The translations under genes and the position numbers were made by a program. From Peribacillus cavernae (GTDB lineage Bacteria > Bacillota > Bacilli > Bacillales > DSM-1321): DNA of 38,402 bases. Shown in pieces: positions 18,391 to 25,345 of the stretch. Position 1 is the stretch's first letter. Each line of letters starts with the position of its first letter. The notes beneath the pieces were generated by a model. It was not told the DNA's origin and did no database searches. It saw only the letters and a list, made by a program, of their open reading frames with translations. The stretch is from the NCBI RefSeq assembly GCF_003989135.1, contig NZ_RYZZ01000042.1, positions 24,016 to 62,417 on the forward strand, written 5' to 3'.

Positions 18391-18519
18391 AAACAATCAA
18401 TAAAAATTAAAATGAAGTATCCGCGCAGTGTACGGATGCTTTTATTAAATTAAGACAACTTTTTTTATAGATAAATTTTTTAAAAAATAAGCGCTTTTAT
18501 CATCACAGTTCTTATCCAA

Positions 18520-18561
18520 TATGTTATACTAATTATATAATATCTCATAAAAGTATAACAT
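18520..18561 (+). promoter_or_regulatory. CcpN-type operator pair at the gapB promoter
   Basis: TATGTTATACT (18520-18530) matches all 11 positions of the CcpN consensus TRTGHYATAYW. A second copy in inverted orientation (reverse complement of AGTATAACATT, 18552-18562) matches 10 of 11. Together they give a perfect 9-base inverted repeat, ATGTTATAC / GTATAACAT, 23 bases apart. TATAAT (18536-18541) lies between them. CcpN represses gapB on glycolytic carbon in B. subtilis. Confidence 0.75.
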
Positions 18562-18582
18562 TAATTCGGGAGGGACCGAAAA

Positions 18583-19614
18583 ATGAAAGCACGAATAGCA
18601 ATTAATGGTTTTGGAAGAATCGGAAGAATGGTTTTTCGAAAAGCAATCATGGAAGAAAATCTGGATATCGTCGCAATTAATGCAAGCTATCCTGCTGAGA
18701 CCTTAGCTCACTTAATTAAATATGACACGAACCACGGTAGATTTGAAGGGGAAGTAATTCCTGAGGACGGTGCCATCATTATAAATGGCCACCGCGTTCA
18801 GTTAATAAGCAATCGCGATCCTTCGCTGCTGCCATGGAAAGAAATGAATATAGATATCGTTATCGAAGCTACTGGAAAATTTAATGATCGGGAAAAAGCA
18901 GCCCTTCATTTGGAAGCTGGTGCTAGAAAAGTAATTTTAACTGCACCGGGCAAAAATGAAGACGTTACCATTGTGATGGGCGTAAATGAAGAAGCACTTG
19001 ACATTGATAAGCACTTCGTCATTTCCAATGCTTCCTGTACGACAAACTGTCTTGCACCGGTTGCAAAAGTGCTGGATGATCAGTTCGGAATTGAAAACGG
19101 TTTGATGACTACCGTCCATGCTTATACAAATGACCAGAACAATATCGATAATCCACATAAAGATTTGCGGCGGGCACGTGCATGCGGCCAAAGCATCATC
19201 CCAACATCTACCGGCGCAGCTAAAGCGTTGGCTCTTGTGCTGCCCGGGTTGAAAGGCAAGCTGCACGGTATGGCATTGCGTGTGCCGACACCCAATGTAT
19301 CACTTGTCGATTTAGTTGTTGACTTGAAGCAGGAAGTTACAATCGATCAAATCAATGAGGCTTTCGAAACGGCATCAAACGGCTCGTTAAAGGGAATTCT
19401 TGAGTTCACAACTGAGCCGCTTGTATCAATTGATTTCAATACCAATCCGCATTCTGCGATCATTGACGGCTTATCGACGATAGTAATTGGTGAAAGAAAA
19501 GTAAAAGTGCTCGCATGGTATGACAATGAGTGGGGCTATTCATGCAGGGTCGTTGACCTTGTAAATTATGTTGCCCAAGAAATGTTGACCTTGAAAGAAA
19601 TGAAAGTTGGCTAA
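18583..19614 (+). CDS. gapB: Glyceraldehyde-3-phosphate dehydrogenase, gluconeogenic type
   Basis: NADP-preferring GAPDH that works in the gluconeogenic direction. The 343-residue product has the Rossmann motif INGFGRIGRMVFRKA, the catalytic Cys152 in SNASCTTNCLAP, the substrate motif STGAAKALALVLP, and WYDNEWGYSCRVVDL at the end. After the first beta strands the sequence reads INASYPAETLAHLIKYD, which lacks the Asp that favours NAD in GapA. This identifies the GapB subtype by family knowledge. The start follows GGGAGGG. A CcpN-type operator pair stands before it. It is followed by a structured repeat and then speD, as in the gapB-speD order of B. subtilis. Confidence 0.96.
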   Translation: MKARIAINGFGRIGRMVFRKAIMEENLDIVAINASYPAETLAHLIKYDTNHGRFEGEVIPEDGAIIINGHRVQLISNRDPSLLPWKEMNIDIVIEATGKFNDREKAALHLEAGARKVILTAPGKNEDVTIVMGVNEEALDIDKHFVISNASCTTNCLAPVAKVLDDQFGIENGLMTTVHAYTNDQNNIDNPHKDLRRARACGQSIIPTSTGAAKALALVLPGLKGKLHGMALRVPTPNVSLVDLVVDLKQEVTIDQINEAFETASNGSLKGILEFTTEPLVSIDFNTNPHSAIIDGLSTIVIGERKVKVLAWYDNEWGYSCRVVDLVNYVAQEMLTLKEMKVG

Positions 19615-19615
19615 T

Positions 19616-19807
19616 AGAAAAGCGGAAGCGCCTTGTAAAAAGGAACGTCGACTAAGATCCGCCACGTCCTGTGGCGAACGTCGACGTCAGCGCATCCTGC
19701 GCAAGTCCGACAAGCATAAGACGAGCAGCTGTATGGGGAGTGGTTTCCTCCCCATCAGATGATCGGCTTATGACCTCGAGGGGCTAGGCGCTGGAGCTGG
19801 ACATCAT
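19616..19807 (+). repeat. Bacillaceae-1-like RNA repeat, copy e (complete, mosaic)
   Basis: The most complete copy. It opens AGAAAAGCGGAAGCGCCTTG; AGCGCC (19627-19632) can close on GGCGCT (19787-19792). Inside are CGCCAC-GTCCT-GTGGCG (19660-19676), GCGC-ATCCT-GCGC (19690-19702), and a long arm with CATAAG and CTTATG ends and a GGGGAG / CTCCCC core. RUCCU loops fit the Bacillaceae-1 RNA description. The last part (19765-19826) is identical to 20646-20707. Confidence 0.7.
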
Positions 19808-19832
19808 AGAAAAGCGGAAGCGCCTTGTAAAA
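19808..19832 (+). repeat. Direct repeat of the start of copy e
   Basis: These 25 bases (AGAAAAGCGGAAGCGCCTTG plus TAAAA) are identical to 19616-19640, so copy e is flanked by 25-bp perfect direct repeats. It looks like a second unit cut short. Confidence 0.85.
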
Positions 19833-19878
19833 CTTTCTAAGTACAAAAAGTTATCCTTTGTTTAACAAAGGTAATCTG

Positions 19879-19907
19879 AGCTCCTGCAGGCCGCAGCGGG
19901 CTTTTTT
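19879..19907 (+). terminator. Terminator after gapB and its repeat
   Basis: GCTCCTGC pairs with GCAGCGGGC (one bulge) around a short loop, followed by TTTTTT. It separates gapB from the speD promoter. Confidence 0.75.
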
Positions 19908-19965
19908 ACATTGGCAGCTGAAGGATATCAGCCAAAAACATCCTCTAAAAATTTCAGTAGATATG

Positions 19966-19994
19966 TTGCAAAAAAAAATTAAACAAAGTATACT
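19966..19994 (+). promoter_or_regulatory. SigA promoter of speD
   Basis: TTGCAA (19966-19971), 17-base spacer, TATACT (19989-19994). A transcript would start near 20001. Confidence 0.75.
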
Positions 19995-20000
19995 ATGATT

Positions 20001-20129
20001 CGTGAACTTAATCACTTAGTTTCATGATGGCTACTTAAAGGGTTAGGACCTCTTTGGACTAACTTTCCCCCGTGGTAGTTATTACTTTAAGGCACAGAAT
20101 TCTTAATCATGTTAAGGGGGAACTTGAAC
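20001..20129 (+). promoter_or_regulatory. Structured 5' leader of speD (candidate riboregulator)
   Basis: The leader of about 130 nt can fold as nested helices: CATGAT (20023-20028) with ATCATG (20106-20111), CTTAAAG (20034-20040) with CTTTAAG (20085-20091), and an inner hairpin GTTAG (20042-20046) with CTAAC (20059-20063). TTCCCCC (20065-20071) is fully complementary to GGGGGAA (20116-20122), which contains the speD Shine-Dalgarno sequence. I do not recognise it as a named riboswitch. Confidence 0.4.
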
Positions 20130-20510
20130 ATGGAAACAATGGGTAGACATGTAATTTCAGAACTCTGGGGTTGTGACTTCGAAAAATTAAACGATATGGA
20201 TTTAATTGAAAAAATATTTGTAGATGCTGCATTGAAATCCGGTGCAGAGATTCGCGAGGTGGCCTTCCACAAATTTGCTCCACAAGGAGTAAGTGGTGTG
20301 GTAATTATTTCCGAATCACATTTAACCATTCATAGCTTTCCAGAACATGGATACGCAAGCATTGATGTTTATACTTGCGGAGATTTAAATCCAAACATTG
20401 CTGCAGATTACATTGCAGAAGCTTTAAATGCCGAGACGCGAGAAAATATTGAACTTCCGCGCGGGATGGGTCCGATCCAAGTGAATAAAAGCAAAGTGAA
20501 TGCGTTGTAA
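20130..20510 (+). CDS. speD: S-adenosylmethionine decarboxylase proenzyme
   Basis: Makes decarboxylated SAM, the aminopropyl donor for spermidine synthesis. The 126-residue proenzyme is the short Bacillus type and starts [17 protein letters not shown]. It self-cleaves between Glu62 and Ser63 ([17 protein letters not shown]), turning Ser63 into the pyruvoyl cofactor. The conserved His68 and Cys83 (VYTCGDLNP) are in place. The start at 20130 follows AAGGGGG; an ATG seven codons upstream (20109) precedes that ribosome binding site and is rejected. It has its own promoter, a folded leader and a terminator, and lies between two copies of the dispersed RNA repeat. Confidence 0.97.
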   Translation: METMGRHVISELWGCDFEKLNDMDLIEKIFVDAALKSGAEIREVAFHKFAPQGVSGVVIISESHLTIHSFPEHGYASIDVYTCGDLNPNIAADYIAEALNAETRENIELPRGMGPIQVNKSKVNAL

Positions 20511-20523
20511 GAAGTGAAACCTT

Positions 20524-20556
20524 AAGAGATGTAGAAATTGCTGCATCTCTTTTTTG
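20524..20556 (+). terminator. Terminator of speD
   Basis: AGAGATGTAG pairs with CTGCATCTCT (one G-T wobble), loop AAATTG, followed by TTTTTT. Confidence 0.92.
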
Positions 20557-20562
20557 ATACAA

Positions 20563-20688
20563 AGAAAAGCGGAAGCGCCTTGTTCAGCCCCGACAAGCAT
20601 AAGACGAGCACAGAAAGAAGGCGTTCTTTCCTTCTTACTGTGATTGGCTTATGACCTCGAGGGGCTAGGCGCTGGAGCTGGACATCAT
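20563..20688 (+). repeat. Dispersed intergenic repeat, copy f (single-arm form)
   Basis: Opens AGAAAAGCGGAAGCGCCTTG and closes with GGGGCTAGGCGCTGGAGC. The centre is one long hairpin: CATAAG / CTTATG, CACAG / CTGTG and AAAGAAGG / CCTTCTT. The RUCCU hairpins are absent, so this is a shorter relative of copy e. Its 3' 62 bases are identical to those of copy e. Confidence 0.75.
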
Positions 20689-20707
20689 AGAAAAGCGGAA
20701 GCGCCTT
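20689..20707 (+). repeat. Direct repeat of the start of copy f
   Basis: AGAAAAGCGGAAGCGCCTT repeats 20563-20581 exactly, again like a truncated second unit. Confidence 0.85.
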
Positions 20708-20710
20708 TTT

Positions 20711-20749
20711 AAAGGATCTGACTCTTGCAGATGAGTCAGATCCTTTTGC
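20711..20749. terminator. Strong bidirectional-looking hairpin after copy f
   Basis: AAAGGATCTGACTC / GAGTCAGATCCTTT is a perfect 14-bp stem with an 8-base loop, flanked by T runs on both strands. Confidence 0.8.
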
Positions 20750-20774
20750 ATCGACACCGAATTGTTTATATAAT
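20746..20774 (+). promoter_or_regulatory. SigA promoter upstream of nrdR
   Basis: TTGCAT (20746-20751), 17-base spacer, TATAAT (20769-20774). A transcript starting near 20781 would have a leader of about 250 nt before nrdR. That leader holds a CGGCA / TGCCG hairpin but no gene I recognise. Confidence 0.65.
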
Positions 20775-21031
20775 GTGCCTAAGAAGGATGATGGCATTTG
20801 GGATTTTTTACAGTTATAGCACTGAGATACAGTCGGCAATGTGAAACAAATGAAAATCATGCCGATGAATGGTTGAGGACCCACTACTATAAGGCAAGGG
20901 TAGAGCAAACGCTTATTTTCCTTCTTGTACTGCCGAGCTGTTTTTTATAAGATGAAGATATACAACTTTATTCTCTCGTCAGGCAGCAAAATGGACCCGA
21001 GGGATCATTATTGAACACGGAGCTGATAATT

Positions 21032-21493
21032 ATGAAATGCCCGTCCTGCCAATATAACGGAACACGGGTATTGGATTCCCGTCCGGTTGATGAAAGCCGG
21101 TCAATCCGCCGCCGAAGAGAGTGCGAAGTATGCGGCTACCGTTTTACGACATTTGAAAAGGTTGAGGAAATCCCTCTCATTGTAGTAAAAAAGGAAGGGA
21201 CTCGTGAAGAATTCAGCAGGGATAAAATATTGCGCGGATTAATCAAGGCTTGCGAAAAACGCCCTGTACCTTTAAAAGAATTAGAAGACATTACAAATGA
21301 TGTAGAAAAAGAATTACGGAATCAAGGGATTTCTGAAGTGAAAAGCGACAGCATTGGTGAAATGGTCATGGACAGGCTTGCAAAAGTGGACGAAGTCGCG
21401 TATGTCAGGTTTGCCTCTGTTTACCGCCAGTTTAAAGATATTAATGTATTTATTGACGAGTTAAAGGACCTGATTGATAAAGAAAGAAAGTAG
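21032..21493 (+). CDS. nrdR: Transcriptional repressor NrdR
   Basis: Zinc-finger and ATP-cone repressor of ribonucleotide reductase genes. The 153-residue product starts MKCPSCQ and carries the zinc ribbon CPSC...CEVCGYRF (residues 3-34) and an ATP-cone domain (about 49-139) with [20 protein letters not shown]. The length matches the family (about 150). Codons upstream of 21032 are open (to 21011), but the family start is MKCP and GGAG lies about 9 bases before it. It heads the nrdR-dnaB-dnaI group found across Bacillus. A terminator hairpin overlaps its stop codon, so dnaB expression may be reduced or attenuated. Confidence 0.96.
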   Translation: MKCPSCQYNGTRVLDSRPVDESRSIRRRRECEVCGYRFTTFEKVEEIPLIVVKKEGTREEFSRDKILRGLIKACEKRPVPLKELEDITNDVEKELRNQGISEVKSDSIGEMVMDRLAKVDEVAYVRFASVYRQFKDINVFIDELKDLIDKERK

Positions 21494-21522
21494 AGCTAAA
21501 GATTTACTTTGGCTCTTTTTTA
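21492..21522 (+). terminator. Intrinsic terminator or attenuator between nrdR and dnaB
   Basis: AGAGCTAAAG (21492-21501) pairs with CTTTGGCTCT (21507-21516) over 10 bp with one wobble, loop ATTTA, followed by TTTTTT. It overlaps the nrdR stop codon. Confidence 0.85.
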
Positions 21523-21568
21523 GCTCAGGTGAAGGCCTGGCATCGGCAGTTTGCAAGGAAAGGTTTGA

Positions 21569-22978
21569 ATGGATATGTCAAAGCACTGGCAGGAACTGCT
21601 TCCTGTTGACCGGTATATGGTATCGTCCGCTGGATTGCTCCACGATTATGATCGGAAAGTAATAACGCTCTTGTATCAACCTTTAATTGGTCCGATCTGT
21701 ATCAGCTTGTACATGACGCTTTGGAGTGAATTGGAGGAAAACCGGCTTTGGTCGCAATCTTCCCTGCATTATAATCTAATGAATACAATGGGTTTGAAAT
21801 TGAGTGATATCTATGAATCAAGAAAAAAGCTGGAAGGCATTGGACTTTTAGATGTTTATAAAAAAAAATCGGAAGAAGAAAATCAGTTTGTCTATGAATT
21901 GAATCCGCCGCTCTCTCCGGAACAGTTTTTTACTGATGGAATGTTGAATATTTATTTGTACAAAAAAGTAGGTAAGGTACAATTCGGCCGATTGAAAAAT
22001 TTCTTCTGTGATGAAATTGTTTCAATGGAGGAATATCAGCCGGTAACCAAGACATTTACAGAGGTGTTTGCTTCCGACCATCTGGACAGCTTATATGTTT
22101 CAGATGAAACGTTGGAAGAGTTAAAGCCCGAAGCAAATTTTAAACCTATTGGAAGGACCCAGGCCAAAGCTCTTGGTGGTTTTCATGATACATTTGATTT
22201 TGACTTGCTGTTTGCCGGGATTAAGAATTCGCTTGTCCCCAAAAAAGCATTTACACAAAATGTACTGGATACGATCGCTAAGCTGGCTTTTTTATATGGG
22301 ATAGACGTATTTCAAATGCAAAAGCTGGTCATCGGCTCGGTTAATGTGGAAAATGAAATTGATATAGAAGATTTGCGGAAGGCAGCTCGCGATTGGTATC
22401 AGATAGAATATCATAACGAGATGCCGTCACTCTCGGACCGCGTTCAGCCTGTGATTTATCACTCACAGACGGAAGGGCCGAACACGAAGGAAGAAGAATT
22501 GATCCGCCACCTGGAAACCGTGTCTCCCCGTGAAAGACTATTACAGCTTTCCGGTGGTGCAGAGCCTTCAAAATCAGACCTGCAGATCATTGAAGGCATC
22601 ATGTTGAATCAAAACCTTAATCCAGGAGTAATTAATGTCCTGATTGAGTATGTGATGATTAAAACGGATATGAAGCTGACTAAAGGGTATGTCGAGAAAA
22701 TTGCAGGCCACTGGGCACGTAAGAAGATTGTCACAGTGAAAGAAGCGATGGAGATGGCGAAGAGCGAACATCGTCAATACCAGTCCTGGGCCCAGGGGAA
22801 AAAGGAAAATAAGTCCAGCGCAAAAAAAGCGATCCGGACGGAAATCGTTCCGGATTGGATGAACAAGGAGCAGGCGCTGTCTAAGGATGAAAACAAAGAG
22901 AAACCTGAAAATAAAGAACTCGATGAACGGAAACGGCAAATCGAGGAAAGACTTAATAAGCTGAAAAGCAGGGGGTGA
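21569..22978 (+). CDS. dnaB: Replication initiation and membrane attachment protein DnaB
   Basis: Gram-positive DnaB, the primosome protein that works with DnaD and DnaI to load the replicative helicase at oriC and links the origin to the membrane. It is not the helicase that bears this name in E. coli. The 469-residue protein has an N-terminal domain (about 1-190) and a C-terminal DnaD-like domain (about 320-410) with the family's YVEKIAGHWARKKIVTVKEAM motif, then a charged tail rich in Lys/Glu. The ATG at 21569 follows AAGGAAAGG with 5-base spacing; a second ATG two codons later is possible. dnaI follows after 7 bases. Confidence 0.95.
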   Translation: MDMSKHWQELLPVDRYMVSSAGLLHDYDRKVITLLYQPLIGPICISLYMTLWSELEENRLWSQSSLHYNLMNTMGLKLSDIYESRKKLEGIGLLDVYKKKSEEENQFVYELNPPLSPEQFFTDGMLNIYLYKKVGKVQFGRLKNFFCDEIVSMEEYQPVTKTFTEVFASDHLDSLYVSDETLEELKPEANFKPIGRTQAKALGGFHDTFDFDLLFAGIKNSLVPKKAFTQNVLDTIAKLAFLYGIDVFQMQKLVIGSVNVENEIDIEDLRKAARDWYQIEYHNEMPSLSDRVQPVIYHSQTEGPNTKEEELIRHLETVSPRERLLQLSGGAEPSKSDLQIIEGIMLNQNLNPGVINVLIEYVMIKTDMKLTKGYVEKIAGHWARKKIVTVKEAMEMAKSEHRQYQSWAQGKKENKSSAKKAIRTEIVPDWMNKEQALSKDENKEKPENKELDERKRQIEERLNKLKSRG

Positions 22979-22985
22979 ACCTGAA

Positions 22986-23924
22986 GTGCAGAGAATAAGT
23001 GACGCTTTAAATAAACTCGCTAATAATATCCAATTCCAACATAGATATGAGCATGTAAAAAATGAAGTATTAAATGATGAAGAGATCCAGCTTTTCTTAC
23101 ATGAAAACAGCTCGCGGATAACATCGGAAATGATTGAAAAAAGCTTGTCGAAGCTGTACGAGTTTTCTTCTCAAAGCAAGAACTGCGGGAAATGCCCCAA
23201 TTTGGATGGCTGCATCAATATGATGGAGGGATATCATCCAAAGCTCCTTGTTCAGGGAAATACAATCGACTTGCATTATGAAATATGCCCGCGAAAAAGC
23301 ATTTATGATGAAAAAAGAAAGCATGAAAGACTGATCCAGAGCTTGTATGTACCAAAGGATATTTTATCAGCTTCCCTTGGTGACTTCTATCAGACAGACA
23401 CAGCGGGAGGCCGCATAGAAGCAATCGAAAAAGCGACAACCTTTGTGGAAGAGTATGCTCCCGGCAAAAAGCAAAAAGGCCTTTATTTGCATGGAAGCTT
23501 CGGCGTCGGAAAGACGTATTTACTCGGTGCGATTGCCAATGAACTTGCCGAAAATCAAATTTCTTCATTGATTGTATATGTTCCGGATTTTTTGCGGGAA
23601 ATTAAAGCATCGATAGGTGATAACACGATAAATGACAAAATCGAAATGACGAAAAAGGCTCCTGTCCTCATGCTTGATGACTTTGGCGCGGAAACGATGA
23701 GCAGTTGGACAAGGGATGAAGTAATTGGGCCGATTCTCCAGTTCCGTATGCTTGAAAACCTGCCTACCTTCTTCACCTCTAACTTTGATTTCGGAGGCCT
23801 GCAAAATCATTTGACCTTCTCGCAGCGCGGGGAAAAGGAAGAAGTAAAAGCAGCCCGTATTATGGAACGTATCCAATACCTGGCAGAACCACTGCAGCTA
23901 ACAGGTGAAAATCGGCGTCGTTAG
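22986..23924 (+). CDS. dnaI: Helicase loader DnaI
   Basis: AAA+ ATPase that loads the DnaC replicative helicase. The 312-residue product has an N-terminal domain with a zinc-binding set CGKCPNLDGC and a later Cys (YEICPRK). The C-terminal AAA+ domain has Walker A GSFGVGKTYLLGA, Walker B VLMLDDFGAE, and sensor 1 PTFFTSNFDF. The start is GTG at 22986 after GGGGGTG and lies 7 bases from the dnaB stop, so the two are co-translated. A terminator follows directly. Confidence 0.97.
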   Translation: MQRISDALNKLANNIQFQHRYEHVKNEVLNDEEIQLFLHENSSRITSEMIEKSLSKLYEFSSQSKNCGKCPNLDGCINMMEGYHPKLLVQGNTIDLHYEICPRKSIYDEKRKHERLIQSLYVPKDILSASLGDFYQTDTAGGRIEAIEKATTFVEEYAPGKKQKGLYLHGSFGVGKTYLLGAIANELAENQISSLIVYVPDFLREIKASIGDNTINDKIEMTKKAPVLMLDDFGAETMSSWTRDEVIGPILQFRMLENLPTFFTSNFDFGGLQNHLTFSQRGEKEEVKAARIMERIQYLAEPLQLTGENRRR

Positions 23925-23952
23925 GAAAAGCCGGGCTATCCCTGGCTTTTCT
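23925..23952 (+). terminator. Terminator of dnaBI
   Basis: AAAAGCCGGG pairs with CCCTGGCTTTT (one bulge), 4-base loop, ending in TTTTCTT. Confidence 0.85.
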
Positions 23953-24034
23953 TCATAACAGCAATGACTTGCGCTTCTAAACCGCTGGATAACCCCATAT
24001 ACATATGAGCAGGACAGGTTTAGGGGGAGTTTTG

Positions 24035-24886
24035 TTGGTACAAATCCATTTTCAATCGGAAACCGAAGCGTTGAAACTGCTTGAATACGTTTCTGTCCAC
24101 CCTTTGGGGACAGAACTCAATGAATATATCCAATTTCAGCCTGAACAAGGTTTATTTGTCACCATTCAAGATAAATATCCAAACAATTTATTGTCTTTAT
24201 TAAGCGATGTTTTTTATTCATTTTTATTGGAGGACAAATTACTGAACCGGCTCGAAATGATTCTACGGCATAAATTCTTTTACCGGGAACGTGAGGAAAT
24301 CGATGACATCATCGAGATAGCCTGTTCAATCATCGAAGGTGGAGATAAGCAGCGAATTTTTGAAAGAGAAAGGAAGATTATCGGTGAAGGGCTTCAATCC
24401 TTCCTTGCCCAAAAAGTTTCCTTTTCCTTTGATTCGTTTGCCACTTTCCGGTTAAAATCATTTTATGATTCCCTGCAGGGTTATGTGGAAGCTGCCATCG
24501 ATGAATATAAGCTCGAACAGGATTACCAGAGCTTCATTGCAACACTTCGGGATCTCCTCTATGAGCGTGAGCCGAAAATGGAAATCGTTCACTTGCTCCA
24601 TAGAAATGGGTATCACTTTTTTGATGAAGGCTTTAGAAGATTGGGTAAATACGAGATTTTTAAGATGATCGATAAGAAACTGCTAGCGGAAAACCCGATA
24701 TATATCGATTCAACAGCACTAGCGCCGCTAATTTCGATTGCTCCCTATCATCTTAATCTTTACACAGATGAAGCTGAGGACGGCCTTGTGCAAACAATTA
24801 CAAGGATTTTTGAAGAAAGAACGGTCATTTTGCCTATCGCTTCATTTAATGGTGATCCTCCCGCTGGAAAAGACGGGCTGGAGTAG
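24035..24886 (+). CDS. ytxC: YtxC family sporulation-associated protein
   Basis: Orthologue by position of B. subtilis YtxC (dnaI-ytxC-thrS order), a family labelled putative sporulation protein; molecular function unknown. The 283-residue product is soluble and alpha-helical looking, rich in charged residues, with long helices around FSFDSFATFRLKSFYDSLQG and VEAAIDEYKLEQDYQSFIATL. No membrane segment or catalytic motif is visible. The frame is open from an ATG at 24005, but AGGGGGAG (24021-24028) stands 6 bases before TTG at 24035, which is preferred; TTG at 24032 is also possible. Identification rests mainly on gene order and length. Confidence 0.75.
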   Translation: MVQIHFQSETEALKLLEYVSVHPLGTELNEYIQFQPEQGLFVTIQDKYPNNLLSLLSDVFYSFLLEDKLLNRLEMILRHKFFYREREEIDDIIEIACSIIEGGDKQRIFERERKIIGEGLQSFLAQKVSFSFDSFATFRLKSFYDSLQGYVEAAIDEYKLEQDYQSFIATLRDLLYEREPKMEIVHLLHRNGYHFFDEGFRRLGKYEIFKMIDKKLLAENPIYIDSTALAPLISIAPYHLNLYTDEAEDGLVQTITRIFEERTVILPIASFNGDPPAGKDGLE

Positions 24887-24902
24887 CTGTTTGTCGCTGA
24901 AA

Positions 24903-24940
24903 GATGCACGGTTCTGGAGTGCATCCGATCGTTTTTTTTC
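24903..24940 (+). terminator. Candidate terminator of ytxC
   Basis: GATGCAC / GTGCATC (24903-24909 and 24919-24925) followed, after 6 bases, by eight T. The gap before the T run weakens the call. Confidence 0.6.
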
Positions 24941-24952
24941 TGAAAATAGACC

Positions 24953-24981
24953 TTGATTTTCTGTACATAACAAATTATAAT
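24953..24981 (+). promoter_or_regulatory. SigA promoter of thrS
   Basis: TTGATT (24953-24958), 17-base spacer, TATAAT (24976-24981), upstream of the T-box leader. Confidence 0.75.
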
Positions 24982-25009
24982 TTCCTACATACTATCAAAT
25001 ATATTATTC

Positions 25010-25285
25010 TAAAAGTTATGATGAGGACATGAGTATTCTATAAGCGGTTTGCAGAGAGGGAAGACACGGCTGAAAGCTTCCTAATACGTGTAGAACACTT
25101 ACCGCCTCTAAACTTCAGCTATGAAAGCAGGTCGCGAGTATTGGCTGACGGGAAGCTGCCGTTATTAGCCACGAGTGTCATTTTGCCATCTAAGCGGCAA
25201 GATGAAACGAGGGTGGAACCGCGGGTTATGATTTTTCATACGTAAGCTCGTCCCTGTTTTGATACAGGGGCGGGCTTTTTCTGTT
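25010..25285 (+). promoter_or_regulatory. T-box leader of thrS
   Basis: Uncharged tRNA-Thr sensing leader. The T-box sequence AGGGTGGAACCGCG is at 25210-25223. Stem I carries AGAGAGGGAAG and the apical GCTGAAAGC. The specifier is expected just before ACCGC (25101-25105), where Thr codons ACT (25097-25099) and ACC (25101-25103) occur; I cannot decide between them. The competing terminator is GCTCGTCCCTGT / ACAGGGGCGGGC plus TTTTT (25246-25280). Confidence 0.93.
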
Positions 25286-25345
25286 TTCAGGCTAATCTTT
25301 GCCCCTGGCACAAGAAACTACAAAATATTGAAGGAGTGAAACGGT

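Noticed and set aside
20793..20850. Short open frame (MMAFGIFYSYS...) in the nrdR leader
   Set aside because: Only about 19 codons, with no recognised family.
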